Shown: positions 7,936 through 16,914, counted from the stretch's first letter. The stretch: DNA of 64,000 bases from UBA5189 sp035631615 (GCA_035631615.1 DASQIK010000044.1:1-64000); one strand, 5' to 3'. Numbers and translations are program-made. Notes: generated by a model not told the origin, from the sequence alone.

Positions 7936-8426
7936 TGGAGCTTCCCTACCTCGAGCCACTGACGGTTCGCCCGGTCGCGGACCCGGTGATCCCCGAGCCG
8001 CCACGGCGCGGCGAGCCCGGTGGCGAGCCCTGCGGCATCTGCACCGGCCAGTCAACCTCCGCCGTCTGGGAGGACGAGCACTTCAGCATGCATCCGCCGG
8101 TCGGCGGCAGCCTGCCGGGCACCGTCTGGCTGGCCAGCCGGCAGCACGTCGACTCGTTCAAGGACCTCTCGCCGGCGGCGGCGGCCGCATTCGGGCCGTT
8201 GATCGCCCGCGTCGAGCAGGCGATCCTCGGGCTCGGCGGCGTCGGGCGCGTGCACCTGTATCGATGGGGCGACGGCGGCGCGCACTTCCACGTCTGGATG
8301 CTGCCCCGGCCGCTCGGGATGCTCCAGGCGACCGGCGCGATGCTCCCGATCTGGGAGGACGTCCTGCCGAACGTTCCCGACGAAGCGCTCGCCGAGGCGG
8401 CGCGCAAGGTCGCTGCGGCCCTCTGA
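7935..8426 (+). CDS. HIT-like fold protein
   Basis: 163 aa, translated from an ATG that overlaps the stop of the MerR-ArsC fusion, so the two are made together. An N-terminal CGIC pair resembles the metal-binding cysteines of many HIT and GalT proteins. The C-terminal half has GDGGAHFHVWMLPRP, a HxH core like the nucleotide-binding triad of HIT-like enzymes, though the third triad histidine is not obvious. It is likely a nucleotide hydrolase or transferase; its role with the upstream arsenate-reductase-like protein is unknown. This is distinct from the canonical HIT gene at 38780. Confidence 0.7.
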   Translation: MELPYLEPLTVRPVADPVIPEPPRRGEPGGEPCGICTGQSTSAVWEDEHFSMHPPVGGSLPGTVWLASRQHVDSFKDLSPAAAAAFGPLIARVEQAILGLGGVGRVHLYRWGDGGAHFHVWMLPRPLGMLQATGAMLPIWEDVLPNVPDEALAEAARKVAAAL

Positions 8427-8433
8427 GCGTTCG

Positions 8434-9708
8434 ATGACGGCGCGGAGCGCAGCGATGCCCGCACTCGCCCGCCGGCTGGGCACGGGCGACGCGGTCGTCA
8501 TCGGGCTCGGCTCGATGATCGGCGCAGGGGTCTTCTCGGCCTTCGCGCCGGCGGCCGCGGCGGCCGGGAGCGCGCTCCTGATCGGGCTGGCGCTGGCGGC
8601 CGGCGTCGCCTATTGCAATGCCACCGCCTCCGCTCAGCTCGCGGCGCGCTACCCGACCTCCGGCGGCACGTACGTCTACGGGCGTGAACGGCTAGGTCCG
8701 TGGTGGGGGTTCACCGCGGGCTGGGGGTTCGTCGTCGGCAAGACCGCGTCGTGCGCAGCGATGGCCCTCACGTTCGCGGCGTACGCGCTGCCCGGCCAGC
8801 CGACAGCGCAGCGGGCACTCGGCGTCGTCGCCGTGCTCGCGCTGACCGCGGTCAATCTCCGCGGCATCACCCGCACAGCCGGCCTCGCGCGGATCCTCGT
8901 GGCGGGCTCGCTCCTGGCACTCGGGGTCGTGGTCGTCGGCTCGCTCGCGAGCGGGCACGCGAACGCTGCCAACCTCGCCTCGACCGCGATCGACATCGGA
9001 CCGTACGGCGTGCTGCAGTCCGCGGGGCTGCTGTTCTTCGCGTTCGCCGGATATGCCCGTATCGCCACCCTCGGCGAGGAGGTGCGCGATCCGGAGCGGA
9101 CGATCCCCCGAGCGATCCCGATCGCGCTCGGCATCACGATCGCCGTCTACGTCGTCGTTGGCGCGTCGGCGCTCCTGGTCGCGGGGCCGGTCGCGATTGC
9201 CGGCAGCCCGACGCCGCTTGCGACGGCCGTCGATGCGGCGGGTGCCGCGTGGGCGGAGCCGGTGGTGCGCGCCGGCGCGGTCGCCGCGAGCCTGGGCTCG
9301 CTCCTGGCGCTGATCGCGGGCATCGGGCGGACCACGCTCGCCATGGCGCGCGAGGGCGACATGCCGGCGACCCTGACGGCCGTCGACGAGCGCCGCTCCG
9401 TGCCGCACCGCGCCGAGATCGCGATCGCGGCCGCCGTGATCGTGCTCGTGGCGGTCACCGACCTGCGCGGGGCGATCGGGTTCAGCTCGTTCGGCGTCCT
9501 CGTGTACTACGCGATCGCGAACGCGGCGGCGCTCACGCAGCCGGATCCGGAGCGGCACTGGCCGCGCGCGCTGAACGTGATCGGCCTCGTCGGTTGCCTC
9601 GTTCTGGTCGCCACGCTGCCGATCGCGGCGGTCGCCGCCGGGCTGGTGATGTTCGCGATCGGGCTGGCGGCGCGGCTCGTCGCGCGCAGGCGCTCGGGCA
9701 CCGCCTAG
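8434..9708 (+). CDS. APC-superfamily amino acid permease
   Basis: 424 aa, about 12 membrane helices. The first helix carries the APC substrate motif GLGSMIGAGVFSAF, and YPTSGGTYVYGRERLG follows after helix 2, both typical of basic or neutral amino-acid permeases. The start is the ATG at 8434, seven bases after the HIT-like gene, so it probably ends that operon. Its stop overlaps the convergent marR stop by 4 bases. The substrate cannot be assigned. Confidence 0.9.
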   Translation: MTARSAAMPALARRLGTGDAVVIGLGSMIGAGVFSAFAPAAAAAGSALLIGLALAAGVAYCNATASAQLAARYPTSGGTYVYGRERLGPWWGFTAGWGFVVGKTASCAAMALTFAAYALPGQPTAQRALGVVAVLALTAVNLRGITRTAGLARILVAGSLLALGVVVVGSLASGHANAANLASTAIDIGPYGVLQSAGLLFFAFAGYARIATLGEEVRDPERTIPRAIPIALGITIAVYVVVGASALLVAGPVAIAGSPTPLATAVDAAGAAWAEPVVRAGAVAASLGSLLALIAGIGRTTLAMAREGDMPATLTAVDERRSVPHRAEIAIAAAVIVLVAVTDLRGAIGFSSFGVLVYYAIANAAALTQPDPERHWPRALNVIGLVGCLVLVATLPIAAVAAGLVMFAIGLAARLVARRRSGTA

Positions 9709-10274
9709 CCTGCCGGCGCCTCGCCGGGCTCGGCCTCGGCATCATGGCTCGAGGACCTGCGGTGCTTGTCGTACGGGAAGGCGCTCATCAGCGCCCGGAG
9801 CAGGTCGTGGAGGCGGACCTTCTCGGCGGTCGACAGCACCCCGATGAACTCGGCCTCGCGTCGTGCCTGCAAGCCGACCGTCCGATCCCACGCGGCGTGG
9901 CCGGCCTCGGTCGGCTCGATGAGCGTCGCGCGCCGGTCCGTCGGGTCCGGCAGGCGCCGGATGAGTCCGGCCTTCTCCAGTCGATCGAGCCGGTTCGTCA
10001 TGGCCCCGGTCGAGAGCCGCAGCTCGTCGGAGAGCTTGCCGGCCGCGACGCGGTAGGGCGGACCGTGCCGGCGCAGCCGCCCGATCAGGTGGAACGCCCG
10101 GCGATCGAGGTCGTACTTCTTGAGCGTCTCGTCCATCGATTGGTTCACGTTGAAGGCGAGATCCTGGATCCGCTCGATGATTCCCTCGGTCAGGGGGTCC
10201 AGGTCGGGGATCTCGCGCGCCCAGATCTCGAGCGTGTCGTCGAGAGCGTCGCGGACCGGCCGCTTCGGGGGCAT
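9705..10274 (-). CDS. MarR-family transcriptional regulator
   Basis: 189 aa from ATG 10274. MarR winged helix: AFHLIGRLRRHGPPYRVAAG, then LSDELRLSTGAMTNRLDRLE (recognition helix) and the wing RRLPDPTDRRATLIEPTEAG. The N-terminal 50 residues form the extra dimerisation helices seen in larger MarR proteins. It faces a small divergent gene across three short palindromes (10300-10374), one of which covers that gene's -35, so autoregulation and repression of the neighbour are likely. The ligand is unknown. Confidence 0.92.
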   Translation of the reverse strand: MPPKRPVRDALDDTLEIWAREIPDLDPLTEGIIERIQDLAFNVNQSMDETLKKYDLDRRAFHLIGRLRRHGPPYRVAAGKLSDELRLSTGAMTNRLDRLEKAGLIRRLPDPTDRRATLIEPTEAGHAAWDRTVGLQARREAEFIGVLSTAEKVRLHDLLRALMSAFPYDKHRRSSSHDAEAEPGEAPAG

Positions 10275-10299
10275 GTCACCAGTCTCCGCCTGCCAACGC

Positions 10300-10374
10300 C
10301 TTGATGTCAAGCGGTTTAACGTCGTGTTACTTCATCTGAAGTATCTTGACATCAAACGATCTATCCCCTACGAT
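10300..10374 (+). promoter_or_regulatory. MarR operators and a consensus-like promoter
   Basis: Three perfect palindromes: CTTGA-tg-TCAAG (10300-10311), ACTTCA-tc-TGAAGT (10329-10342) and TTGA-ca-TCAA (10346-10355). The third is also the -35 (TTGACA, 10346-10351) of a forward promoter with a 17-base spacer and TACGAT at 10369-10374, the same hexamers as the hrcA promoter. The first and third share the TTGA(tg/ca)TCAA core and are 46 bases apart, suiting two MarR dimers. Confidence 0.75.
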
Positions 10375-10421
10375 AGCCCTTGAGCGATGTGAGCTCGAAG
10401 GGAAAGGCAGGGGTCGCAACG

Positions 10422-10664
10422 GTGATCTGGAGCAATACGGCATTCAACATCTTCATGGGCGATGCGCTGGCGCAGGAGCCTGAGGCATCGCGCGACCCCG
10501 AGGTCATGCACGCCGACGTCGTGCTCACCGGCACGTCTCGCAACCGGGACGTGATGCTCGCCAACGCCGCCCACGACCGCGCCATCGCCGACGGCCTCTC
10601 GTGCGAAGAGGCCATCGCCGCTCGCCGGTCCGGATCGCTCGTCGCGCGCGGCGCGCGCGGCTGA
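10422..10664 (+). CDS. Small unknown protein next to marR
   Basis: 80 aa if it starts at GTG 10422 (GGCAGGGG lies just upstream). In-frame TTG 10380 and GTG 10389 are alternatives, and the promoter places transcription near 10381, so a leaderless TTG start is possible. I do not recognise the family. The sequence begins hydrophobic (VIWSNTAFNIFMG), then has an acidic stretch, with no catalytic signature. A strong promoter covered by MarR sites and a terminator right after it indicate a real, tightly controlled single-gene unit. Confidence 0.6.
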   Translation: MIWSNTAFNIFMGDALAQEPEASRDPEVMHADVVLTGTSRNRDVMLANAAHDRAIADGLSCEEAIAARRSGSLVARGARG

Positions 10665-10703
10665 CCCTCCGGGGCGCTGTCCCCAGTCATCGAACGCTCC
10701 CTG

Positions 10704-10740
10704 AACCGCGGCTCGGGTCCCACCCCGAGTCGCGGTTTTT
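10704..10740 (+). terminator. Rho-independent terminator
   Basis: AACCGCG-g-CTCGGGT-ccc-ACCCCGAG-t-CGCGGTT, a stem of about 14 pairs followed by a run of five T. It lies 40 bases after the small gene and also ends the opposite-strand S9 peptidase unit nearby. Confidence 0.85.
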
Positions 10741-10766
10741 CGTGCGCCGCGACTCGTCCTTTGCGG

Positions 10767-12725
10767 TCAGGCGCGGGTGCGCGACTCCGCGAGGAACTGG
10801 ATCTCGAGCGGCTCGATGTCGTCTGCGGGCTCGAAGCCGAAGACCTGGGCGTAGAAGCTGAGCTCGGCGCCGAACGAGCGGATGATCGCGTCGTGGCCAC
10901 GGAAGCCGTGGTCCTCGCCCGGATACAGCAGGTAGGCGAACGGAACGTGCCGTTCGAACAGCGCGTCGACGATCCGTTCGGCTTCGGACTGGGGGACGAT
11001 CTTGTCCTCGGCACCCTGCTGGACGAGCACGGGTGACGTGATGTCCTCGGCATGGAGGCTCGGCGAGCGATCGAGGTAGACCTGCTTCGCCTCCGGCCAT
11101 TTGCCCAGCAGCGACTCCAGGTACCGGGACTCGAACTTGTGCGTGTCGTTCACGAATGCCCGCAGGTCGCCGATCCCGAAGTACGTGCAGCCGGCGTCGA
11201 ACGCCTTGGTGAAGGCGAGCGCGGCGAGGGTCGTGAACCCTGACGCGCTGCCACCCCGGATCGCGAGCCGCTCGCCGTCGACGAGGCCCTGCTCGACGAG
11301 GTACTTCGCGCCGGCGACGCAATCGTCGACGTCGACGATCCCCCACTGCAGCTCCAGGCGCTTGCGGTAGTCCTTGCCATAGCCGGTCGAGCCCCCGTAA
11401 TCCACGTCGAGCACCGCGTAGCCGCGGCTGGTGAACAGCTGGAAGCCGGTGGCGAAGCCCGAGAACGCGGCGGCGGTCGGGCCGCCGTGGCTGGTCACGA
11501 TGAGCGGCGGCAGCGTCCCCGGCGGCCCGACGAACGACCGGTTGGTCGGCGGATAGAAGTTGCCGTACGCCGATCGATCGCCGGACGTCGGGAACTCGAT
11601 GTGCTCCGGCATCGAGACGTCCTCGCGCTCGGGCACGGTCGGGTTCGCGCGCCGGAGGATCTTCGTCGTGCCGTCGCGCGCAAGCTCGATCACGGCGTTG
11701 GGCCGATCGGGCGCGGCCGCACGGAAGACGATCCGCTCGCCGTCGATCGACAGCCCGGCGATCTCGGTGAACGGCACGTCGATCGGGGTGAGCCCGCCCT
11801 CGGGATCGATCTTGACGAGCTGGTCGCGACCGCCCGAGCGGGCGACGGCCAGGATCGCGCCATCGGCCATGAACGCGAAGGTGCACAGGCCGAAGATCCA
11901 ATCGGGCGCCGCGAACTCGGCCTCGAAGTCGGTCACCGTCTCGATCCGGCCGTCGACCTCGCGACAGATGTTCATCCAGCCGTGGGGCTCGGCGGCGAAG
12001 TGCAGGACCCCTTCGGGCGACCAGCGCGGCTGTGCGATCCAGTCGGTGCGGCTGCCGGCAACGACGCGCGCGTCGCCGAGCGACCCGTCCGCCGTGATGG
12101 GCGCCACCTTCAGCTCGGTCCCGTCCCAGGGCATGTTCGGGTGATGCCATTCGAGCCAGGCGAGCGTCGAGCCGTCCGGCGAGATTCGCGGCGCGGCGTA
12201 GAAGTCCGCGCCGTCGATCAGCACCGAGACGGCGCCCGTGGCCAGGTCGACTGCGACCATCTCGTTGTTCCACTCGCCGTGGCTGGCAACCGTCTCGGGC
12301 TCGTGGTCCTCGCGGACGGCGATCAGCCGGTTGTGCGCTGCATCGTGGACCATGTCCGCATAGCGCCACAGCTTCTCCTCGGTCAGCGGCTCGAGCCGCT
12401 CCGGAGCAACGACGCGATGCAGCCGGCCCGTGACGAAGTCGGAGACGACGACGAGGTCGCCCGATACGAGCGTGGCGCCGCCGCCGTACTCGTGGACGCG
12501 ACATCGGGCGTTGAAGCCCTCGGGGGTCATGCGGACCTGGGTGCCGTCCTGCTCGCGCCGGATCAGGACCTGCCGGCCGCTCTCGTCGGGCCGGCCCTCG
12601 AGCCACCACGTGACGCCATCGATCGCGCGCGATTCGGCCAGGAACACGACCCGATCCGTCAACCGCTCGATGCGGAATGGCGACGCCCATGCGCCGAACG
12701 GCGCGGCGATGGAGCCCGAGGACAT
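10767..12725 (-). CDS. S9-family prolyl-oligopeptidase-like serine peptidase
   Basis: 652 aa cytosolic peptidase: an N-terminal beta-propeller of about 390 residues that gates access, then an alpha/beta hydrolase domain. Catalytic residues seen: Ser493 in RGGSASG, Asp574 in GAEDKIVP and His606 in GEDHGF. The family elbow is usually GGSxGG; here the residue after the nucleophile pair is Ser instead of Gly. An aromatic loop, GGSTGYGKDYRKRL, precedes the catalytic core as in S9C acylaminoacyl-peptidases. ATG 12725 follows GGGAGGG. It lies 10 bases downstream of ahcY and may share its transcript. Confidence 0.92.
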   Translation of the reverse strand: MSSGSIAAPFGAWASPFRIERLTDRVVFLAESRAIDGVTWWLEGRPDESGRQVLIRREQDGTQVRMTPEGFNARCRVHEYGGGATLVSGDLVVVSDFVTGRLHRVVAPERLEPLTEEKLWRYADMVHDAAHNRLIAVREDHEPETVASHGEWNNEMVAVDLATGAVSVLIDGADFYAAPRISPDGSTLAWLEWHHPNMPWDGTELKVAPITADGSLGDARVVAGSRTDWIAQPRWSPEGVLHFAAEPHGWMNICREVDGRIETVTDFEAEFAAPDWIFGLCTFAFMADGAILAVARSGGRDQLVKIDPEGGLTPIDVPFTEIAGLSIDGERIVFRAAAPDRPNAVIELARDGTTKILRRANPTVPEREDVSMPEHIEFPTSGDRSAYGNFYPPTNRSFVGPPGTLPPLIVTSHGGPTAAAFSGFATGFQLFTSRGYAVLDVDYGGSTGYGKDYRKRLELQWGIVDVDDCVAGAKYLVEQGLVDGERLAIRGGSASGFTTLAALAFTKAFDAGCTYFGIGDLRAFVNDTHKFESRYLESLLGKWPEAKQVYLDRSPSLHAEDITSPVLVQQGAEDKIVPQSEAERIVDALFERHVPFAYLLYPGEDHGFRGHDAIIRSFGAELSFYAQVFGFEPADDIEPLEIQFLAESRTRA

Positions 12726-12735
12726 GCGACCCTCC

Positions 12736-14001
12736 CTAGGTTCCGTGCTTCCAGGCGGTGACGTACTCGGCCTGTTCGGCGGTCATCGGGTCGAGCGTGA
12801 TGCCGAACGCAGCAAGCTTCAGGCGGGCGACCTCGGCGTCGATGGCGACGGGCACCGTGTACACGCGCTTCTCGAGCTCGCCGTGATGCTTCGCGACGTA
12901 CTCGGCGGCAAGCGCCTGGTTGGCGAAGCTCATGTCCATGACCGCCGCCGGGTGGCCCTCGGCGGCGCCGAGGTTCACCAGCCGGCCCTCGGCGATGAGG
13001 TGCAGCCGCTTGCCCCCGATGTCGAACTCCTGGACGTTCTCGCGAACGTCGCGGACATGGCCCTCGGCCATCTGGCGAAGCGCGGCGAGGTCGAGCTCGG
13101 CGTCGAAGTGGCCGGAGTTCGCCATCACGGCGCCGTCGCGCATCGACTCGAAGTGCTCCCGCCGGAAGACGTTGACATTGCCGGTCGCGGTCACGAACAG
13201 GTCGCCCCACGCCGCGGCCTGGCCGGCGGTCATCACCTGGAAGCCGTCCATGAGGGCCTCGAGGGCGCGGATCGGGTCGATCTCGACGATCGTGACGTGC
13301 CCACCATGGCCGGCCATGCGCGACGCGATCCCCCGCCCGACCCAGCCATACCCGGCGACGACGACGTTGCGGCCCGCGATCAGCAGGTTCGTCGCCCGCA
13401 GGATGCCGTCCAGCGTGGATTGGCCGGTGCCGTAGCGGTTGTCGAAGAGGTGCTTGGTCTGGGCCTCGTTGACCGCGATGACCGGGTAGCCGAGGGCGTC
13501 GTCGGCGGCCATCGCTCCTAGGCGGATCACGCCGGTCGTGGTCTCCTCCGTCCCCGCGAGGACCTCCTGCACCTGCTGGGCGCGATCCTGGTGGAGCAGC
13601 GACACGAGGTCGCAGCCGTCGTCCATCGTGATCGTCGGATGGGTGTCGGCCACGGAGTTGAGGTGCCGGTAGTACGTGTCACGGTCCTCGCCGCGCCGGG
13701 CGTGGACCGGGATCCCGTAGTGCTCGACGAGGGCGGCCGCGACGTCGTCCTGGGTGGAGAGCGGGTTCGAGGCCGCGATCGCGACCTCGGCGCCGCCCGC
13801 CTCGAGCGTGCGCATGAGGTTGGCAGTCTCGGTGGTGACGTGGAGGCACGCGCCGATGCGCAGGCCGGCGAGCGGCCGCTCCCGCGCGAATCGCTCGCGG
13901 ATGAGGCGCAGGACGGGCATCTCGCGCTCCGCCCACTCGATGCGCCGGACGCCCTCGGGCGCAAGGGCGAGGTTGGTCACATCGTGCGCCGCGTCGGTCA
14001 T
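12736..14001 (-). CDS. ahcY: Adenosylhomocysteinase (SAH hydrolase)
   Basis: Splits S-adenosylhomocysteine to homocysteine and adenosine, relieving product inhibition of methyltransferases. 421 aa: catalytic half with LHVTTETANLM near 53 and NPLSTQDDVAAAL at 79, then NAD-binding GYGWVGRG (217-224) and ATGNVNVF. It is the short form lacking the roughly 40-residue insertion, and the C-terminus ends at WKHGT without the Tyr tail of long AhcY. ATG 14001 overlaps the upstream acetyltransferase stop by one base, giving a coupled mtnA-GNAT-ahcY operon. Confidence 0.95.
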   Translation of the reverse strand: MTDAAHDVTNLALAPEGVRRIEWAEREMPVLRLIRERFARERPLAGLRIGACLHVTTETANLMRTLEAGGAEVAIAASNPLSTQDDVAAALVEHYGIPVHARRGEDRDTYYRHLNSVADTHPTITMDDGCDLVSLLHQDRAQQVQEVLAGTEETTTGVIRLGAMAADDALGYPVIAVNEAQTKHLFDNRYGTGQSTLDGILRATNLLIAGRNVVVAGYGWVGRGIASRMAGHGGHVTIVEIDPIRALEALMDGFQVMTAGQAAAWGDLFVTATGNVNVFRREHFESMRDGAVMANSGHFDAELDLAALRQMAEGHVRDVRENVQEFDIGGKRLHLIAEGRLVNLGAAEGHPAAVMDMSFANQALAAEYVAKHHGELEKRVYTVPVAIDAEVARLKLAAFGITLDPMTAEQAEYVTAWKHGT

Positions 14002-14870
14002 CAGCTGTCGTGCTCCCTGCTGCGTGCGAGGCGCCGCACCGCGGACGCGAGGTCGGCCCACAGCGAGCCGATCCGGTGCCCGAGCCGTTCCTCGAATCGA
14101 ACGTGCTCGGCGTAGCCAAGCCGCCGGTACGCATTGAGCGCGGGCGGGTTGTCCGAGCGGACGTTGAGGACGACATGGTCGCAGAACTGGAGGAGCTGGG
14201 CGGTCACGGCGGCCGTCGTCGCCTGCGCGTACCCGCGCCCGCGGAACTCCGGCTGGGTCAGCACGTTGCCCACCACGGCGATCGCCGCGTTTCGACCGAT
14301 GACGTGGGTGCCCGCGGCTGCGACCAGCCGGCCTCTCACCCGGATCCCGTAGTAGACGCCTTCGGCGATCGCCTGCGGCGCGAGCCACGACCCGAACCCG
14401 AGCCGGTACAGGCGGTTCAGCTCGCCGGCGTCGGCCGGCGAGAGCGCCTCCAGGCCGCGATCCTCGGCCGGCCGGAACGTCTGCCGATCGACCCACATCC
14501 GGACCATCTGCGGCCCGGGCTCGATCCGGTACCGCGTCTCGACGGCCGGCAGGCTGTCGGGCAGGCAGGCGATGTACGCGATCGGCGGCTTGATCACGTC
14601 GCGCAGGATCGCCGCGACCCCATCGTCGCGACCGGCGACGAACAGGGGTTGGGGCGAGGGGCCGCCGTACTCGAGCACGAGCGACACCACCTCGTCGCCG
14701 GCGCGGGCGATGGCCCATCGTGCGCGCGCCACCTCGCGGTCCTCGAGGTCGGCGAGGGCATACGCCGCGTACAGCCGGTCGCGATCCAGGAACGCCTTGA
14801 TCAGTCCCCGATCCGACGTCGCCTCGGCGACGATGCGCGTCCCGGCGCGATCGAGGGTCGCCGTCGCCAT
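14001..14870 (-). CDS. GNAT-family N-acetyltransferase
   Basis: 289 aa. The C-terminal half carries the acetyl-CoA signature QPEFRGRGYAQATTAAVT and the following NVRSDNPPALNAYRRLGY, typical of GNAT motifs A and B. The N-terminal half is the divergent domain of tandem GNAT proteins. One-base overlaps with mtnA upstream and ahcY downstream (TGATG both times) place it firmly within the SAM-recycling operon, but nothing in the sequence identifies its acceptor. Confidence 0.88.
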   Translation of the reverse strand: MATATLDRAGTRIVAEATSDRGLIKAFLDRDRLYAAYALADLEDREVARARWAIARAGDEVVSLVLEYGGPSPQPLFVAGRDDGVAAILRDVIKPPIAYIACLPDSLPAVETRYRIEPGPQMVRMWVDRQTFRPAEDRGLEALSPADAGELNRLYRLGFGSWLAPQAIAEGVYYGIRVRGRLVAAAGTHVIGRNAAIAVVGNVLTQPEFRGRGYAQATTAAVTAQLLQFCDHVVLNVRSDNPPALNAYRRLGYAEHVRFEERLGHRIGSLWADLASAVRRLARSREHDS

Positions 14871-16291
14871 CAGCCGGCGGCCCGGACCCGAGCGGGCTGC
14901 GCCGCCACGGCGTCCGTCCTTCCTGCACCCGCGGCGCGCCGCGCCTCGCGCCGGGCCATCGCGTCCCGGAGCGCCGGCCCGTACGGCGCCCGCAGCGCCC
15001 CCTCCTCGGTGACGATCGCGGTGATCAGCTCGGCGGGCGTCACGTCGAACGACGGGTTCTTCACCTCGGTCCCTTCGGGCGCGATCCGGAGGCCGCGGAT
15101 CTCGGCCACCTCGACCGCGGGCCGGTCCTCGATCGGGATCGCGTCGCCGTCCGGCGTGTCGAGGTCCACCGACGACATCGGCGCGCAGACGTAGAAGGGA
15201 ATGCCGTGCCGTGCCGCGAGGACGGCGAGCGTATACGTCCCGATCTTGTTCGCCGTATCGCCGTTCGCCGCGATCCGGTCGGCGCCGACGAGGATGACGT
15301 CGACCTCGCCGCGAGCCATCAGCGGCCCCGCGGCCATGTCCGGGATCAGCGTGTGCGGCACGCCGGCCTGCCTGAGCTCCCAGGCGGTGAGCCGGGCGCC
15401 CTGGAGGTAGGGCCGGGTCTCGTCGACCCACACGTGGAGCGGACGCTCGGCGTGATGCGCCGCCTGCACGACCCCGAGCGCCGTCCCGAACTGGCCGCAG
15501 GCGAGCGGCCCGGTGTTGCAGTGGGTGAGCACCTGGAGGGGGCGGTCGCCCGTCGCCGGCAGGATCTCGCGGCCGGCCTCGGCGAGACGGCCGTGGTCGT
15601 CGGTCGCCTCGGCGACGATCGCCATCGCCTCGTCGTGCAGGGCGGTCGCGATCGCCTCGCCCTCCTCGGACAGCGCGCCGATCGCGTGGTAGCGGGCCAT
15701 CAGCCGCTCGACCGCCCAGCTCAGGTTGATCGCCGTGGGGCGCGCGCTGCGGAGCATGTCCGCCGCGCCCTCGAGGATCGCGCGCCGCGTGTGCGCCTGC
15801 GACGTCGCCGCGATCCGTGCCGTCAGCGCGAGCCCGATCGCCGCCACCTGGCCGATCGCCGGCGCGCCCCGCACCACCATGAGCCGGATGGCGTTGGCCG
15901 CGTCCGACGCGCTCCGGACCGGCATCTCGACGAGCGCGTCCGGCAGCCTGCGCTGGTCGATCACGAGCAGGACGTCGTCCGACTCGAACCGGAACGGCGT
16001 GCGAAAGCCGGTGGGCGCGCCGTCGGGATCCGGCGCGGCGACGGGCGAGGCCGCTTCGGTTGCCGCAACGGCCGGCGTCGCGCCAGTCGCCGGCCGCGGA
16101 TCCCCCAGGAGCGCCGACGCCTCGGCGGCCGATCGATCGCGGAGCTCGCTGACCGCGCCGACGACCTGCGCCGCGCTCGTGAGGACCTCGCCCGCGAACT
16201 GGCGGAAGAACCGGCGGCGGCCCGGATCCGCGGGCTCCGCACCGGCGGTCGGCTCGGGAGGCGTCGTCGGCTCGGGTCGCTGGTCGGACAA
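14870..16291 (-). CDS. mtnA: Methylthioribose-1-phosphate isomerase with long N-terminal extension
   Basis: Isomerises S-methyl-5-thioribose-1-phosphate in methionine salvage. The core (about residue 95 onward) has LMVVRGAPAIGQVAA, the catalytic-Cys motif THCNTGPLA and VGADRIAANGDTANKIGTY with the catalytic Asp. The family normally starts right at this core. Here about 95 extra residues precede it: a Pro/Glu stretch, a twin-arginine-like RRRFFRQF with the hydrophobic AGEVLTSAAQVVGAV, then an Ala/Pro linker. The TTG start at 16291 has no strong ribosome site, but no good start lies nearer the core. Other eIF2B-like isomerases are possible but fit less well. Confidence 0.88.
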   Translation of the reverse strand: MSDQRPEPTTPPEPTAGAEPADPGRRRFFRQFAGEVLTSAAQVVGAVSELRDRSAAEASALLGDPRPATGATPAVAATEAASPVAAPDPDGAPTGFRTPFRFESDDVLLVIDQRRLPDALVEMPVRSASDAANAIRLMVVRGAPAIGQVAAIGLALTARIAATSQAHTRRAILEGAADMLRSARPTAINLSWAVERLMARYHAIGALSEEGEAIATALHDEAMAIVAEATDDHGRLAEAGREILPATGDRPLQVLTHCNTGPLACGQFGTALGVVQAAHHAERPLHVWVDETRPYLQGARLTAWELRQAGVPHTLIPDMAAGPLMARGEVDVILVGADRIAANGDTANKIGTYTLAVLAARHGIPFYVCAPMSSVDLDTPDGDAIPIEDRPAVEVAEIRGLRIAPEGTEVKNPSFDVTPAELITAIVTEEGALRAPYGPALRDAMARREARRAAGAGRTDAVAAQPARVRAAG

Positions 16292-16337
16292 GGACGGGCT
16301 CGGTTCGGGTCAGGCGGCTCGACGGTCGTCGATGCCG

Positions 16338-16859
16338 TCAGTACCTGATCACGCTGGTCACGCGCCTGCCCTCGAGCCGGTCGCGGCCGTGCAGAAACTC
16401 GAGCTCGACCAGGAACGCGAGGCCGATGACCTCGCCCTTGAGCCGCTCGACCAGCTCGATCGTGCCCTGGACCGTGCCGCCGGTCGCGAGCAGGTCGTCG
16501 ACGATGAGCACCTTCTGGCCTGGCTCGATCGCGTCGCGGTGGATCTCGAGGGTGTTCGAGCCGTATTCGAGGGCGTACTCGACCGAGAGTGTCTCGGCCG
16601 GCAGCTTGCCCAGCTTGCGCACCGGCACGAGGCCGGCGCTGAGCTCGATGGCCATCGGCGCGCTGAAGATGAAGCCGCGCGATTCCATGCCGATGACGAT
16701 GTCGACCTGCTCGGCGCGATACGGCTCGAGCATGAGCCGGATCGCCTCACGGTACGAGGCGGCGTCCTTGAGCAGGGTCGTGATGTCGTAGAACAGGATC
16801 CCCGGCTTGGGAAAGTCCGGGACCTCGCGGATCTTCGCCCGAAGCTCCTCGGCGGACAC
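16338..16859 (-). CDS. apt: Adenine phosphoribosyltransferase
   Basis: 173 aa, the standard APT length. Converts adenine plus PRPP to AMP, recovering the adenine released in SAM recycling. FPKPGILFYDITTLLKD near the N-terminus, GMESRGFIFSAPMA around 57 and the PRPP loop VLIVDDLLATGGT at about 113-125 are all intact. GTG 16859 follows a good AGGAGG. It lies 46 bases upstream of mtnA on the same strand, a fitting partner for the salvage genes. Confidence 0.96.
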   Translation of the reverse strand: MSAEELRAKIREVPDFPKPGILFYDITTLLKDAASYREAIRLMLEPYRAEQVDIVIGMESRGFIFSAPMAIELSAGLVPVRKLGKLPAETLSVEYALEYGSNTLEIHRDAIEPGQKVLIVDDLLATGGTVQGTIELVERLKGEVIGLAFLVELEFLHGRDRLEGRRVTSVIRY

Positions 16860-16914
16860 GCAGCGGGACCTCCTGGTGGGGCGGATTGCCCGGCGGGGCG
16901 GGCGAGGCCCGAGT

